The position numbers and the translations under genes were made by a program. Source: Boswellia sacra (lineage: Eukaryota; Streptophyta; Magnoliopsida; Sapindales; Burseraceae). From it: DNA of 64,000 bases. The stretch lies in NCBI GenBank assembly GCA_013180625.2, contig SNVD02003385.1, positions 1 to 64,000 on the forward strand, in the 5' to 3' direction. Position 1 is the first letter of the stretch. Every line of letters begins with the position of its first letter. Shown here piece after piece: positions 48,212 through 59,339 of the stretch. The notes below the pieces were generated by a model, which saw only the letters and a program-made list of their open reading frames with translations, did not search any database and had not been told where the DNA came from.

Positions 48212-48472
48212 TGTTAAGGAATATAATCCAAGTATACTTGGAAACAAATCTGAAGAGAATACAAATTCAAGTCTGAAGAGGAAAACAAGTCTGAAGAGGA
48301 AAACAAATCCAATCCTATTTTCCTTGAATTTGGAAAATCTCAAAATATCTTTGCTGGCTGATTTGTTACCATGTGGAAAGCTTGTTATTAATACTTACCA
48401 TAATATGCCACTTTTATCTTGTATATAATGCGTTGCTCATCAATGAAAGAAGTGTGCTTCCCTTTTATCACA
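48212..48472 (+). repeat. 5' LTR of copia C
   Basis: A short LTR of about 260 bp, starting TGTTAAGGA and ending near TTATCACA. The end is inferred from the primer site because no second LTR is present for comparison. It contains a short tandem run of agtctgaagaggaaaaca at 48271-48308. Confidence 0.65.
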
Positions 48473-48540
48473 AATTGATTTACTTGTTTATGGTATCAGA
48501 GCCTTAAACTCGGAAGCCAATATTCCAGCCAACAAAATAT

Positions 48541-49955
48541 GATTTCATCTTCATTCCTCCATCCCGTCAAGAAGGAAGAACCTGAACTCAATATCCAAGC
48601 CTTTCACCAATGTTCTAGTTTGATAGAAATCAAACTAAGCACCACAAAAAACACCACGAATTATCTCTTATGGCGTTCTTAGATCATTTTGCTTGTCTGC
48701 AGTCTCGGTCTTTATCACCATCTCACGACAAATGATAAACTTGCTGAAGAAATTGAAGACGAAGATGGAAACAAGAGAGCCAATCCATTGCATCAAGTCT
48801 GGATGACCAACGATGGCTTGTTAACTTCATGGCTTCTTGGAACCATGAAAGAAGAAATTCTTAGCATGATTTTTATTGAAGACAGTACTGCCTTTGAGGT
48901 TTGGAATTCAGTCCAGCAACAACTTCTTCCTCTCACTGCTGAAAAGGAAGGAAACTTGAAAAATATGCTTATGGGAATCAGAAAAGGTTCTTGCTTTATT
49001 AATGAATATTTGAAGGAGTTTAAAACAATATGTGACAATTTAGCTGCAATCCAAAAGCCTGTCTCAGATTTTGATAAGGTTTTCAGTTTGCTCACGGCCT
49101 TGGAAACCAATACATGGATTTTTGCACTGCCAGGCTTTCCAAACCACCATATCCTTCCTTTAGTCCGTTTGTTTTGGCTCTCCAAGGCCACGAACAAACT
49201 CTTGCCTCATAGAGGAATGAAGACAAAACATTCATTGAGCATGCACAAGCCTTTTTCTCTCAACGAGGTCATGGAAGAGGAAGACGTGGTGGTAGTGAAA
49301 GAGGTCAATTTAATTGTCATGGCAGAGGTTTCACTACAGCTAGACACTACAATACCCAAAATGGTGATAAATTTTGGAACAAACAGAATGTGAGCCATGT
49401 CAATAATCCAAAGCCGAGCAACAGTCAAGGACAACATCAACAACAACAATCATGTCCTAATGATTTTAAAAATAGTGGTAAGATTAAATGTCAAATCTAT
49501 GAAAAATCTAATCAGACTGCTATTGATTGTTGGCATAGGTTTGACTACTCTTTTTAGTCTGAAAATCTAAATCAAGCACTTGCTGCACTCACTATAATGA
49601 AGAGAATGATCCTATCTTTTATGTGGATTCTGGAGCCACCTCACATATGACAAACGATGCAGGTAACTTAAAAACCATAACACCATACAATGGAAATGAT
49701 TTAATTTATGTTGGTGATGGGAATGGACTGTCCATGTCTCATATTGGTGATGCATGTCTCTCTACAAAAGAAGGGGAAATTAGATTGAATGATGTACTTG
49801 TTCTGCCTGATTTGAAAAAGAATTTGTTCTCTGTTGGAAAATTTACATCTGATAATTTTTGTACTATAGAGTTCTCATCAACTGATTTTGTTATTAAGGA
49901 TCAAAACAAGAGAATAATTGCAAGGGGTCATAAGAGAGGCCACGTGGCTTATTAG
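48541..49955 (+). pseudogene. Copia C gag and partial protease
   Basis: An ATG at 48540 opens a frame that stops at 48678-48680 (TAG). It continues as 48689-49393 (LHQVWMTNDGLL, AFEVWNSVQQQL). The knuckle region reads CQIYEKSNQTAIDCW, where the second Cys and the His of CCHC are replaced by Tyr and Gln. The protease fragment 49623-49955 keeps DSGAT and then runs into unrelated DNA. Multiple defects show it is dead. Confidence 0.8.
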
Positions 49956-51577
49956 ACTGAGGCTCAATTCGGTAAAGCTTAATTTGGTAGCAAGTGGTGA
50001 CTGACTGAACTGAGGTTCAGTTCGGTAAGGACCAACCTAGTTGCAAGTGATAATTCTAATTTCACGTGTGATACTTTCGACTTAGCTCCAAATAAACTAA
50101 GTCTCTCATATATTTGAGGGTTAACTCCTAAACAAAGACTACTCAATTGATGCTTGGACTCTACAAATATCACTGAGCTGACTTAGGGGTTATTTTGGTC
50201 TCTCCAGGTGAATTCACAAAATACCATCCACAAATTCAGTTCAGAAAATCCAATGAAGTAATCCAATTCTATAGCTACCACTAAACACAGCTAACTAGAC
50301 TTGTTCTTCACAAAAACTAACTCAAAAACCCTAGCAAAATTCTGGCCTAGAAGCTCAAAGGTCTAAAAATAAATCATTCTTTGAAACAAAATTTCGATTC
50401 AGATGACCATATAGATGAACAAAATAGCAAAATCAAAGCGACGATCGCGATATTCGAAACACTAATCGGGTTATCGCATTAGAATGATTAAAGGGTAATT
50501 TTTTAAATAAAAAGAAGAATTAAAAATAATAGAAAAGTAAATAGAACAAAGAATGGAACTTACGATGAGAGAGAAGCTAGGTTTTGGAGTAGTCGAAAGG
50601 CAGTCTACGAGGAAGATGGTAAACTCGTGTAAAAGTTCACTTTCATAACCTGTTACTTAGGTAGCATGCTACTCTTTATTCTTCACCTGCTGCTCAGGTA
50701 ATCAGTTACTCCATTAATTAATTATTATTTTGTCTTTTATCTTTAAATACCTATTTTACCCCAATATTTTTTGCTTAATATACCAAACCTTTACTTCTTG
50801 GTTTAATATTATTCATCACCCATTGTTAGCTTTTGTGGTTGAATAATGTTGAATAATGTTGCATCTACAACTAATTTGTAATCATTAAAGACACAATATA
50901 ATTAGATGAATTATTATACTTAAATTTTAAATTTATTTTTCTATTATTCAGTGATACTTTTCCTATTCATATTGTAGAAAGAGTTAGTTGTAAACGAGTT
51001 ATAGATATAGTACTACTCTTTTATAGCTTAATCTATCTGTTGATATTTTTACCTATGTTTGGTAAAAGTATTGCTTATAAAAAATAAATTGATCCTATAT
51101 ATTAATTAATAGTACATTTACTAGATACATAACATATATATAATTAATCAAAATATAAATTAATTATTTAAATAGATAATTATGGCAACCCCTTATTATT
51201 TGGTAAAACAACAAAATCCTCGCAACCATTTTGAAAACCAAATCTTCAGGTTTTACCAATTTACTGTAAAAATTAATTAATAATATTAAAAGGAAAAAAA
51301 TTCGAGAAATACCCTTATTTCATGGGCCTCTTTAAAAAATGAGCTCATACCTCAAACCTCCAATATGACCTAATTGCCCTTAGAATAACCTTGTGTCTTT
51401 TTTACGCTCTTCATATCTTTCCTTATGACCCTTTACATGTTTTCAAGTCATTTCCACTAAAACATAGAATTTCTTTGACCTAAATTCTGTAGTTAACGAA
51501 TTAAAAACACTGCAAAAACTAAGATAAACTATATCTACTTCGAACGAAATTGATAAAAGCATCACATAAGGGGTAAT

Positions 51578-51613
<36 letters not shown>

Positions 51614-51959
51614 GTCAAATCTTTAGTAAAATTCGAAGATCCAATTTCTTATGTTTGAATGTCGCATTTTCTGTATGAAATCGCATTACAAAGCAAGAAC
51701 CACATTCTTAGGAAATTTGCTAGATGAGTCTTAATACACTATTGGACGTTGTCAAACAATATCCGATGGAGTCAAACAGAATTAATCAAACACCATCAGA
51801 TTATGCTAGACAATGTTTGATAGATTTTGTCAAGCATCATTGGACAGTGTCCGACATCCTCCAACAAGGTATGACGAGTGTCCGAAGAGAAAAGTTGATT
51901 GTCTAACATTTTATGTGTCTGTTTGTCAAACGCTGAACGGTGCTCAATGATAATGAAAT
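49956..51959. other. Intergenic DNA, no gene seen
   Basis: The first 250 bp hold an imperfect repeat of the gaggctcaattcggtaa type (49958-49975 and 50012-50028). The remainder is AT-rich. No exon was supported. Confidence 0.5.
51581..51612. repeat. (TC)n microsatellite
   Basis: Sixteen TC units in an uninterrupted run, followed by unique sequence. Confidence 0.97.
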
Positions 51960-53180
51960 TTTCTGTCTAGCACTTTGGCAGAATGTGCATTTTCTTATAT
52001 TTTGTATTTTTTTGGGCTTTTTTATGACTTTTTAATGAGGTTCAACATGTTTCCCAACTGTAGATGTTGATTTGATTTGGACATTGATCTATTTTGATGG
52101 TTCTTAGAAGATGCAACCTAATGGTGGTTATGCATACGTTGGTGAAAGGTCTACAGCATTTTGTTTTCGAAGAAATTTGACATATAACATTTTCATGGAG
52201 CAATTATGCATAGATATGAGTTGGGATATCTCTTTCCTTCAATGCTTACTATATTATATTTTAGGATTAACTTCTTATGAGGTAGTTGAGATAGCAGCTC
52301 ACTTGCACCCATATCACCCTTATCATTCAAAGCTGTATGAACAACAGAATCATTGATATTGTTAGCATGCAAAGGATAATAAGAAAGGTCCAATCTGTCA
52401 TTGATACCATACCATTTAGTTGTCAGATCATCATCATTATAATTCCCATCCTCGGAATGTATTTCATTATCAAGTGTCTCAAATTCCAAGATGTTATCAA
52501 GATCGGGAAACATAAGGTTCTTGCTTACTCAAGTGCCTAGGCCACCACAAGTCAACGTTTGTTGTGGTTGTTGCGAACACGAGTAATTGGAGACACCACC
52601 ATGCAGTACGATCACCGTGTTAACTACAATATCATTTAACCTTTGTGCACATATTAATATAGAATCACTTACTTGATTACTTCTACTTCCAAAATGTAAT
52701 AATGATAGATGAGAACAACTGTGCTTCTTAGAGGGATCGGGGTGTCCCCCAGTGTTTGATTTTTCATTTCCTCAAATTTCACATGAATTGGTGTATATAG
52801 TAGAGGATGTGCAAGACAATTATCAACAAAGAAGGCCAACGCTTTGTCATTCATAATAGGAGTTGGCATGGAAAGACCATTGGTGGTGTATTTGGCAAAC
52901 AGTTTAATCTTCACTAAACTCATATCCCAACCCATATCTATGCATAATTGCTCCATGAAGATGTTATATGTCAAATTTCTTCGAAAACAAAACGTTGTAG
53001 ACCTTTCACCAACGTATGCATAACCACTATTAGGTTGCATCTTTTAAGAACCATCAAAATAGACTAATGTCCAAATCAAATCCACATCTACAGTTGGAAA
53101 ACATGTTGAACCTCATTAAAAAGTCATAAAAAAGCTAAAAAAATACAAAATAGTTTTGGACAGAAATCTGACGTCATCTT
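51960..53180 (-). mobile_element. MULE transposase remnant folded into an inverted repeat
   Basis: The right arm (about 52922-53180, minus strand) and left arm (about 51960-52232, plus strand) are about 90% identical inverted copies. Both contain the same N-terminal transposase start, MQPN(G/S)GYAYVGERS followed by FCFRRNLTYNIFMEQLCIDM. Between them the minus strand continues transposase-like coding (53040-52669, then 52513-52300 with ALNDKGDMGASELLSQL). This N-terminal type is found in plant Mutator-like transposases. The DDE catalytic region and zinc finger are absent. I infer a MULE fragment whose 5' end was duplicated in inverted orientation. Confidence 0.6.
52669..53040 (-). pseudogene. 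MULE transposase N-terminal fragment
   Basis: A 123-codon open frame starting MQPNSGYAYVGERS, with MGWDMSLVKIKLFAKY and LAFFVDNCL-type segments. These are the variable N-terminal domain seen before the MULE DDE core. It stops with no core. A related piece continues on the same strand at 52513-52300 in another frame. Confidence 0.6.
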
Positions 53181-53384
53181 CTTGTATAACATTAGGGGTG
53201 ATTCGTGAAAATAGTTATAAAAATATTAACGAAGGGTGGTTCGTAATTTTTTTAAAAAAAATTAGGGTTAATCTATAAAAAAAATTATAAATGATAACTC
53301 TGAGTGTAATTAAGTTAAAATATAGGGATGTTTTCTGACATTAACACAAATAACTTCATCCCCTAAAACCTAAGCCATGCCGTG

Positions 53385-53677
53385 TCGTTATTGTTTAAAT
53401 CCCTAAAAATCGAAACGCCATCAGACCACTCAATCGTCCGCCATCGCCAGTTGTTGCCGGCCATCCGAGCTCCAGCGTCCGTCGCAGCACCTCCCAGGCT
53501 TCAGATCGCCGTCGCAGCTCCAGCGCAGCAGCACCTCCGCGGCTTCAGCTCGCTGTCGCAGCTCCAACGTTGTGTCACCTCCGCGCCTCCATCTCGTTGT
53601 CGCAGCTCAGTGTCGCGTCACCTCCGCGAGTCCAGCGTCGCAACAGCTCCACGCCTCCAGTTTGAGAAAGAGAAACA
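53385..53677 (+). other. Likely 5'-UTR exon of RPN6
   Basis: A locally GC-rich stretch (gccgtcgcagctccagc-type repeats) ends with the donor ACA|GTGAGT at 53678. It is followed by a roughly 2-kb AT-rich, T-rich stretch that ends in the acceptor TTGCAG at 55670, 16 bp before the RPN6 ATG. That is the pattern of a 5'-UTR exon and leader intron. The transcription start is not visible. The open frame through it is low-complexity and not conserved-looking. Confidence 0.6.
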
Positions 53678-55670
53678 GTGAGTTGCTTCGTCTCTCTCTC
53701 TTTTTTCTCCGTCTTTTAAGGTATATGTTCTCTCCTCTGTTTATTTCATATTCTACAACTTTTTTTAGCTAATAGAAAAATTGTATGAAATTTCAAGTGC
53801 TTGTTAGAAATTATGGAGTTTTGCTGCCTTCCAGAATGCTATGTGCCTGCTTCTGCTAAATTCGTATGAGATTTTATATCCTGCTTTTTATGCTTTCAAT
53901 TCTGTCTTTAGAGGGTTTATAGGACCTCTCTGTGTACAGTATATGGGTAATTACTGATTTTTTCTATCAGGACAGTTTTAATTGCTGTAACGTGTGTGAG
54001 TAGTTTATTTAAGGCAGTATCGCTTATTATTGAACTTGGTTTGATTTTGATTTCTTTTGATCAGATTGGAGTTTCTCTGTGTGGCTATAATCTGATTTAA
54101 ATACTAGTTATCGTGTATTAATATTTGTTAAATTATAGTTTCTTCTTTGGTTGTTGAGTCAGTTCAATGCTTTAAGCTTTTACTACTGGATTGAAAATTT
54201 ATCTCGCTTATGACTTGGAAATTTCTAGTGGATTCAGCAAGCACAAAAATTCTGCATGGATTAGGCCTTTTATACTTTCAAAATGTTGTACTGCCTATGA
54301 TTGAATTCGCTTGGACATCATTTGTTTCTCTTATATCCATTCACTCTATTGAAGAACTCAAGGCATTGTTGTGGTCAGAACTGCTTGCACGTTTTTGCTC
54401 ATTTATAAAAATTTATTTCATGTGGTCCAAATTAACAAGTTATTGAGATTTGTAACTGTTTCGAATAGCACGCTTCCAGAACTATTTAATTTTGCATTGT
54501 TTACAGAATTGTCTGAAGTTAAAAAATGGGCTTCATTGTAATATTGTATACTTGTATATGATATGATGGAAAGAATGGGGTTATTATGTGAATTTTACAG
54601 GGGCGGGGCGGGTCCGGGCCCTACACCTTGTCCACTACTACATGTAACTCCTGTCTGTTTTTCTAATATACTTTTAGAGTTACCTATAAGATAATTAAAT
54701 AAATAAATAATATTTCTTGGTGATTATGTGAAGAAGCCCTTTCCTCCAGCCAGCCTTCTTGAGAACATGGTTGACTAGGGTTTGGGGCATTATCAGATGA
54801 TCAAGAGTCTACTGTAGCTAGCTTCCCTTGTAGTTACTTGCATTTTTTTTTTTTTAGGTGTATCAAGTATAGGTTAAGGTTTTCTCCGTCAAGCATCTTG
54901 TATGCCAAATTTTTAATTAAAGCCTCCTAGAAATCATAATGTGAGGTTGTGATGTGAGCTGACATTCAGTTAGTTATCTGGTTACTGATAAATAATGCAA
55001 ATTAGAGCCTAGAGAAGGATGTTTAAATTCAAATTATGATCTTGTTCTGTCACTTCTAAGCCATATTTGTAGAGAATAAGTACCTTCTGGTAGAAATATT
55101 TTATGGCTGTTGATATCTGCTCCAAAAGGCAGAAATGCTGTGCCAGTGGGATAGTGTGTTGGGTTTGTTTGATATTAGTGTATATATTTCATGCTGGTCA
55201 CTCCAGTTGGAACCCTATCTGAGAGAAGAGAAAATTCTCCTGTCACACTAATATTTATTCTGGATTTGTTCCTTGTATCATGCTTGCTATGTTGAATTGG
55301 TTCTTTAAGTGACTTTTTCTTCTTTTGTTTTATACAAAGAGAGTATCATTAAGGAAAAGAATAATTACAAAATAGTGAACAAGTTGTCCAGCTAAAGGAT
55401 CACAAAATTTTTTTATACAATATGAAGCTCAAAGTCATTAAGAGAAGCTATGGACTACAAAAAAATATTTAATTTTCCATTCCTTAAATTAGTTAAATGA
55501 ATGGTTACCTTATTCGACCAGATTTCTTTGTTTCCTGGATATAAAACCTGACCATATCTGTTATCACAGCAAAGACTGCAAATTTGTCTTTGCACCAATT
55601 TAAACTTAGGAAAGTTGTGTAGTTTTTATGTTTCTTCTTGTTAAGTAATCTGGAAATTCTTATGTTGCAG
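53678..55670 (+). other. 5'-UTR intron of RPN6 (about 2 kb)
   Basis: The intron has a GTGAGT donor and a TTGCAG acceptor. It contains no gene. Short open frames such as 54210-54446 have no motif. Long leader introns near the promoter often boost expression of plant housekeeping genes. That role here is inference. Confidence 0.6.
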
Positions 55671-55686
55671 GACCCTGATCGAAACA

Positions 55687-56955
55687 ATGTCTTCGTCATA
55701 TCTTCCTGCAACGACGGACTCGATTGCTCAGGCTTTAGAAGCCAAAAGCCGATCTGAGTCTATATCAATCCTGTACCGCATACTTGATGATCCCTCTTCC
55801 TCATCAGATGCTCTGCGCATAAAAGAACAAGCCATCACAAACCTCTCTGACTTTCTGAGAGAAGAGAACCGGGCTGGGGATCTTTGCAACCTTCTTACTC
55901 AGTTGAGACCCTTCTTTTCCTTGATCCCCAAAGCTAAAACTGCCAAGATTGTCAGGGGAATTATTGATTCTGTTGCCAAGATACCTGGGACATCTGATCT
56001 TCAAATTGCTCTCTGTCGGGAAATGGTACAATGGACTCGTGCAGAAAAGCGTACATTCCTTAGGCAGAGAGTTGAGGCAAGGCTTGCAGCCCTATTGATG
56101 GAAAATAAGGAGTACTCAGAAGCTTTAACCCTTCTCACTAGCTTGGTTAAAGAGGTAAGGAGATTAGATGACAAACTTCTACTTGTTGACATAGACCTGT
56201 TGGAAAGTAAGTTACATTTTTCATTAAGAAACCTTCCAAAGGCAAAGGCTGCTCTCACAGCTGCAAGGACAGCTGCAAATGCTATATACGTGCCTCCAGC
56301 TCAACAGGGCACCATTGATTTGCAGAGTGGGATTCTTCATGCAGAAGAGAAGGATTATAAAACTGCTTATAGCTATTTTTTTGAAGCTTTTGAAGCCTTC
56401 AATGCTCTTGAAGACCCCAGGGCAGTTTTCAGTTTAAAATATATGCTGCTTTGCAAGATCATGGTGAGCCAAGCTGATGATGTGGCTGGGATAATTTCTT
56501 CTAAGGCTGGGCTGCAATATGTGGGGCCAGAATTGGATGCTATGAAAGCTGTTGCTGATGCTCATTCGAAACGATCCTTGAAGTTATTTGAGACTGCTTT
56601 GCGTGATTACAAGGCCCAGCTAGAGGAGGACCCAATTGTCCACAGGCACCTCTCATCCCTGTATGACACGCTTTTGGAACAAAACCTGTGCAGGTTGATT
56701 GAGCCCTACTCAAGGGTTGAGATTTCACATATCGCTGAGCTTATCGAATTGCCAATAGATCATGTGGAGAAAAAATTGTCTCAAATGATTTTAGACAAGA
56801 AGTTTGCTGGGACATTGGATCAGGGCGTCGGATGCCTCATAATATTTGAAGATCCCAAGTCAGATGCCATCTATCCCGCAACTTTGGAAACCATTTCCAA
56901 TATGGGCAAGGTTGTGGACAGCCTTTTTGTGAGGTCTGCCAAGATAATGGCATGA
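55687..56955 (+). CDS. RPN6: 26S proteasome regulatory subunit RPN6 (PSMD11 type), 422 aa
   Basis: RPN6 is a lid subunit that clamps the 19S regulatory particle to the 20S core in nucleus and cytosol. The whole CDS is one exon of 422 codons plus TGA. The N-terminal two thirds are helical-repeat (TPR/PCI-associated) sequence with ALEAKSRSESISILYRIL, AITNLSDFLREE and the characteristic REMVQWTRAEKRTFLRQRVE segment. The C-terminal PCI domain (about residues 220-400) includes HLSSLYDTLLEQNLCRLIEP and SRVEISHIAELIELP. Length agrees with plant RPN6 (about 420 aa). The start is the first ATG after the leader-intron acceptor and gives the expected N-terminus. No disabling change was seen. It is the best-conserved gene in the window. 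Confidence 0.97.
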   Translation: MSSSYLPATTDSIAQALEAKSRSESISILYRILDDPSSSSDALRIKEQAITNLSDFLREENRAGDLCNLLTQLRPFFSLIPKAKTAKIVRGIIDSVAKIPGTSDLQIALCREMVQWTRAEKRTFLRQRVEARLAALLMENKEYSEALTLLTSLVKEVRRLDDKLLLVDIDLLESKLHFSLRNLPKAKAALTAARTAANAIYVPPAQQGTIDLQSGILHAEEKDYKTAYSYFFEAFEAFNALEDPRAVFSLKYMLLCKIMVSQADDVAGIISSKAGLQYVGPELDAMKAVADAHSKRSLKLFETALRDYKAQLEEDPIVHRHLSSLYDTLLEQNLCRLIEPYSRVEISHIAELIELPIDHVEKKLSQMILDKKFAGTLDQGVGCLIIFEDPKSDAIYPATLETISNMGKVVDSLFVRSAKIMA

Positions 56956-59339
56956 GAGGTCCTTTGTTTTTTTCCTTTTGGCACTCTTTTCTGTTGCAGA
57001 ATTTTCATGGTAGTTTGTGTTCGGTCTTTTTATTGTTTCTGAACTTCAGCAGACTTTATACCTGTTATGTTATGGTTGAAACATGTTGGTTATGTTCTTG
57101 TATTCTATATCAAAGTTCTGAACCATGGTTCATTCTTTATAAACTCAAATAGTTTCTGTACGTACGCTTGCAAAAGTTTGCATTTGCAATCTGGGTTCTC
57201 ACTGTACTGAATTTTGATGTACAGTGTGAAGCCCAGGAAATTTACGGTGTAGACAAGCCTTGGCTTGAACGTGCAGAAAATGGAATCATGTATGGATTAT
57301 TCCGTTATAGGTTTTGAAATTTTGGCATTCAATAAGGAATATCATGGAATGTGGTATCAATTTGAGAAAAAAGGAAAACATTCAATTGAAACGGCCGAAG
57401 ATGCTTACAACAAGTGCAAAATCTTAACATTTTCTGAAAATGTTTACCGAAAACAATCTTCATGTTTTTGATTCTACGAGCAAGAAATCACACCCAAAAT
57501 ATTGTCTGCTTATCATGCCCAAAGCCTTAACTGCAACAGAGGGGAAGGGAAACTCTCAAAAGCATGAAGCTACCGTGGAGTCTTATGTGAGTTTTCTAAC
57601 TGTTGTCGATAAGTTTGAGCTCCTGCACCGTTCTATTTAGATTAATCAAGTTTTGCCACCTCCATGTATAATCAAACTGCTGATGCAAGCAACAATCATG
57701 CAAATCCTATAGCTAAACAGTTGTTGGCACTTCAAAATCATAGGAGACGTTATCGTTGAGGCGTTACTGCTCGTATAAAGGTTGAGCACTTCTCATTTAA
57801 AAATTTGTTATTACACTTGAAGTTTTGACAGCGTCCCGGTTGGATAGCCCTTCTCATTGTTTTTGCTATCTTCATTTGAGGTTGAGTACATTGTAAAACG
57901 TGTAAAACGTATTAAGCATATCATTTTGATAATAAAGCAAAGAAAACAATTGATAAAGGTACAAACCATCCAATATATATAGGAAACAGGAAAATGAGAA
58001 ACAACTTTTAACAATTTCCTTCATTTTCTCTCTTTATATATTTTGTCTTTTCCCTTTTTTATTTCAAATTGTTTTATTGTAAATTATAAATTATATTATT
58101 CACTATATATTACATTTAATTATTCTATATTATTTTTCAAAAGTTTATACATTATTTTATTTTATTAACTATCATTCATTTTAAAATAAAAATATAAGAT
58201 ACACATAACCAAACACATTTTCTATTATTCATTCTTCTTGAAAAGCATATAACATATCTTTTGTTTTTATTTCGAAACAGAAATTATTAAACAAAAACCC
58301 AAAATTCATGCGCAAAAAGATCGTTTCATCGAAGACAAGCCAATGAGCATTTACCCTATTCCGGCCAAGAAAAGGTCAGGTAGACCCTAAATAAGTATTT
58401 TTACCATCTTAAAAAAATTATATTTCTTTAATAACTTTTTTAAAGGACTCGTATAAATTGTCATTTGTTTCGACAGTTTTGTTTTAATTTCTAGTTTTCA
58501 ATTATGCCAATAACTCAAAACTTTTGAAAAATGAAAAGTTTTGTGTTTTTAGTAATTTGCTTTTCTAATATGTTTTGGTTTAGGTTTTATTATTTAAAAA
58601 TTCTTTTCGCACGCTTCTTTTTTGTAATTTGTGGTGAATAACATAGCTATGGAGCCTAATAGTTTGGTACTTTTGCTCGAATTGATTGATCATTATTAGG
58701 TTGTTTTCTAGCATGGTTTATCCTGTTTCACATTAATGCTTTCCAGAATCAAACAATACGACAACCATATCATCTTATGCAAATTAAATAAGACACATAA
58801 AGATTGCCAATGAACATGAGACTTTTTCTGTAACATCTTCAAATGTTTCAAGGCATTAGACAGATCCATGAAGCATCAGCAATACGTTGTCTGCTGCTAA
58901 TTATTGTGAGATTCAGAATCATACCATATGTTCCATTTGCATGTCGCATAGGATGGAAGGAAAATAATGAATCTGAATTCTGTTTTATTACCATTTCATC
59001 AGCAAATAATAAGATTATTAGTAATCTATGCTCAAAAAAGAATTTATCTGGCTTTAGGATCATTACATTAGCAAATATCATATCAAGTATCAAATGGAAC
59101 TGCAAAGAAGTTCATATCTTATGACTTAAAAATGACAAGGGGAAGTCAAGTTGCCACTATCTAAAATAGTATCAATAAGATGATGATCATTCAAAGGTAA
59201 AAACAGATATACAAGACTTATTTTCCACAAGAGGAAAAGTACAATTGGATGAAGAAACAACACAGACAGCTTAGATACATGATTTTGACATGCAACACCT
59301 CTCAATTCTCATGGATGTATCACCAAAAGATAAAGCTTT
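56956..59339. other. RPN6 3' flank and intergenic DNA
   Basis: The RPN6 3' UTR probably ends by about 57200 (cattctttataaactcaaatag at 57130-57151). After that the sequence becomes AT-rich, notably 58070-58200. Open frames at 57265-57640 and 58843-59124 have no recognisable motif, and I found no gene. Confidence 0.55.

Larger units (their letters stand above)
48212..49955 (+). mobile_element. Copia C: 5' part of a third copia element, truncated
   Basis: An LTR starts TGTTAAGGAATA at 48212 and ends near 48472. The primer site TGGTATCAGAGCC is at 48491-48503, some 18 bp from the LTR, which is unusually far. Gag of the UBN2 type runs about 48541-49400 with an early stop at 48680, and a degenerate zinc knuckle lies near 49485-49540. 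A protease starts at 49622 (VDSGATSHMT) and ends abruptly near 49955. Integrase, reverse transcriptase, RNase H and the 3' LTR are missing. It inserted in OSC2 intron 13, and the deletion that removed its 3' half probably also removed OSC2 exons 14-17. Confidence 0.85.

Noticed and set aside
51581..51612. Short repeated units as a CRISPR-like array or satellite
   Set aside because: Simple (TC)n microsatellite. No array of direct repeats with unique spacers was found anywhere in the window.
53382..53681. Open frame through the GC-rich stretch before RPN6
   Set aside because: It begins at GTG, is low-complexity and repetitive, and fits a 5'-UTR exon with a donor at 53678.
57265..57640. Overlapping open frames downstream of RPN6
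   Set aside because: No recognisable domain, no splice pattern and no conserved residues. Probably 3' flank.
58843..59124. Opposed open frames of 85-93 codons on both strands
   Set aside because: They mirror each other on the two strands and have no motif. Chance openness.
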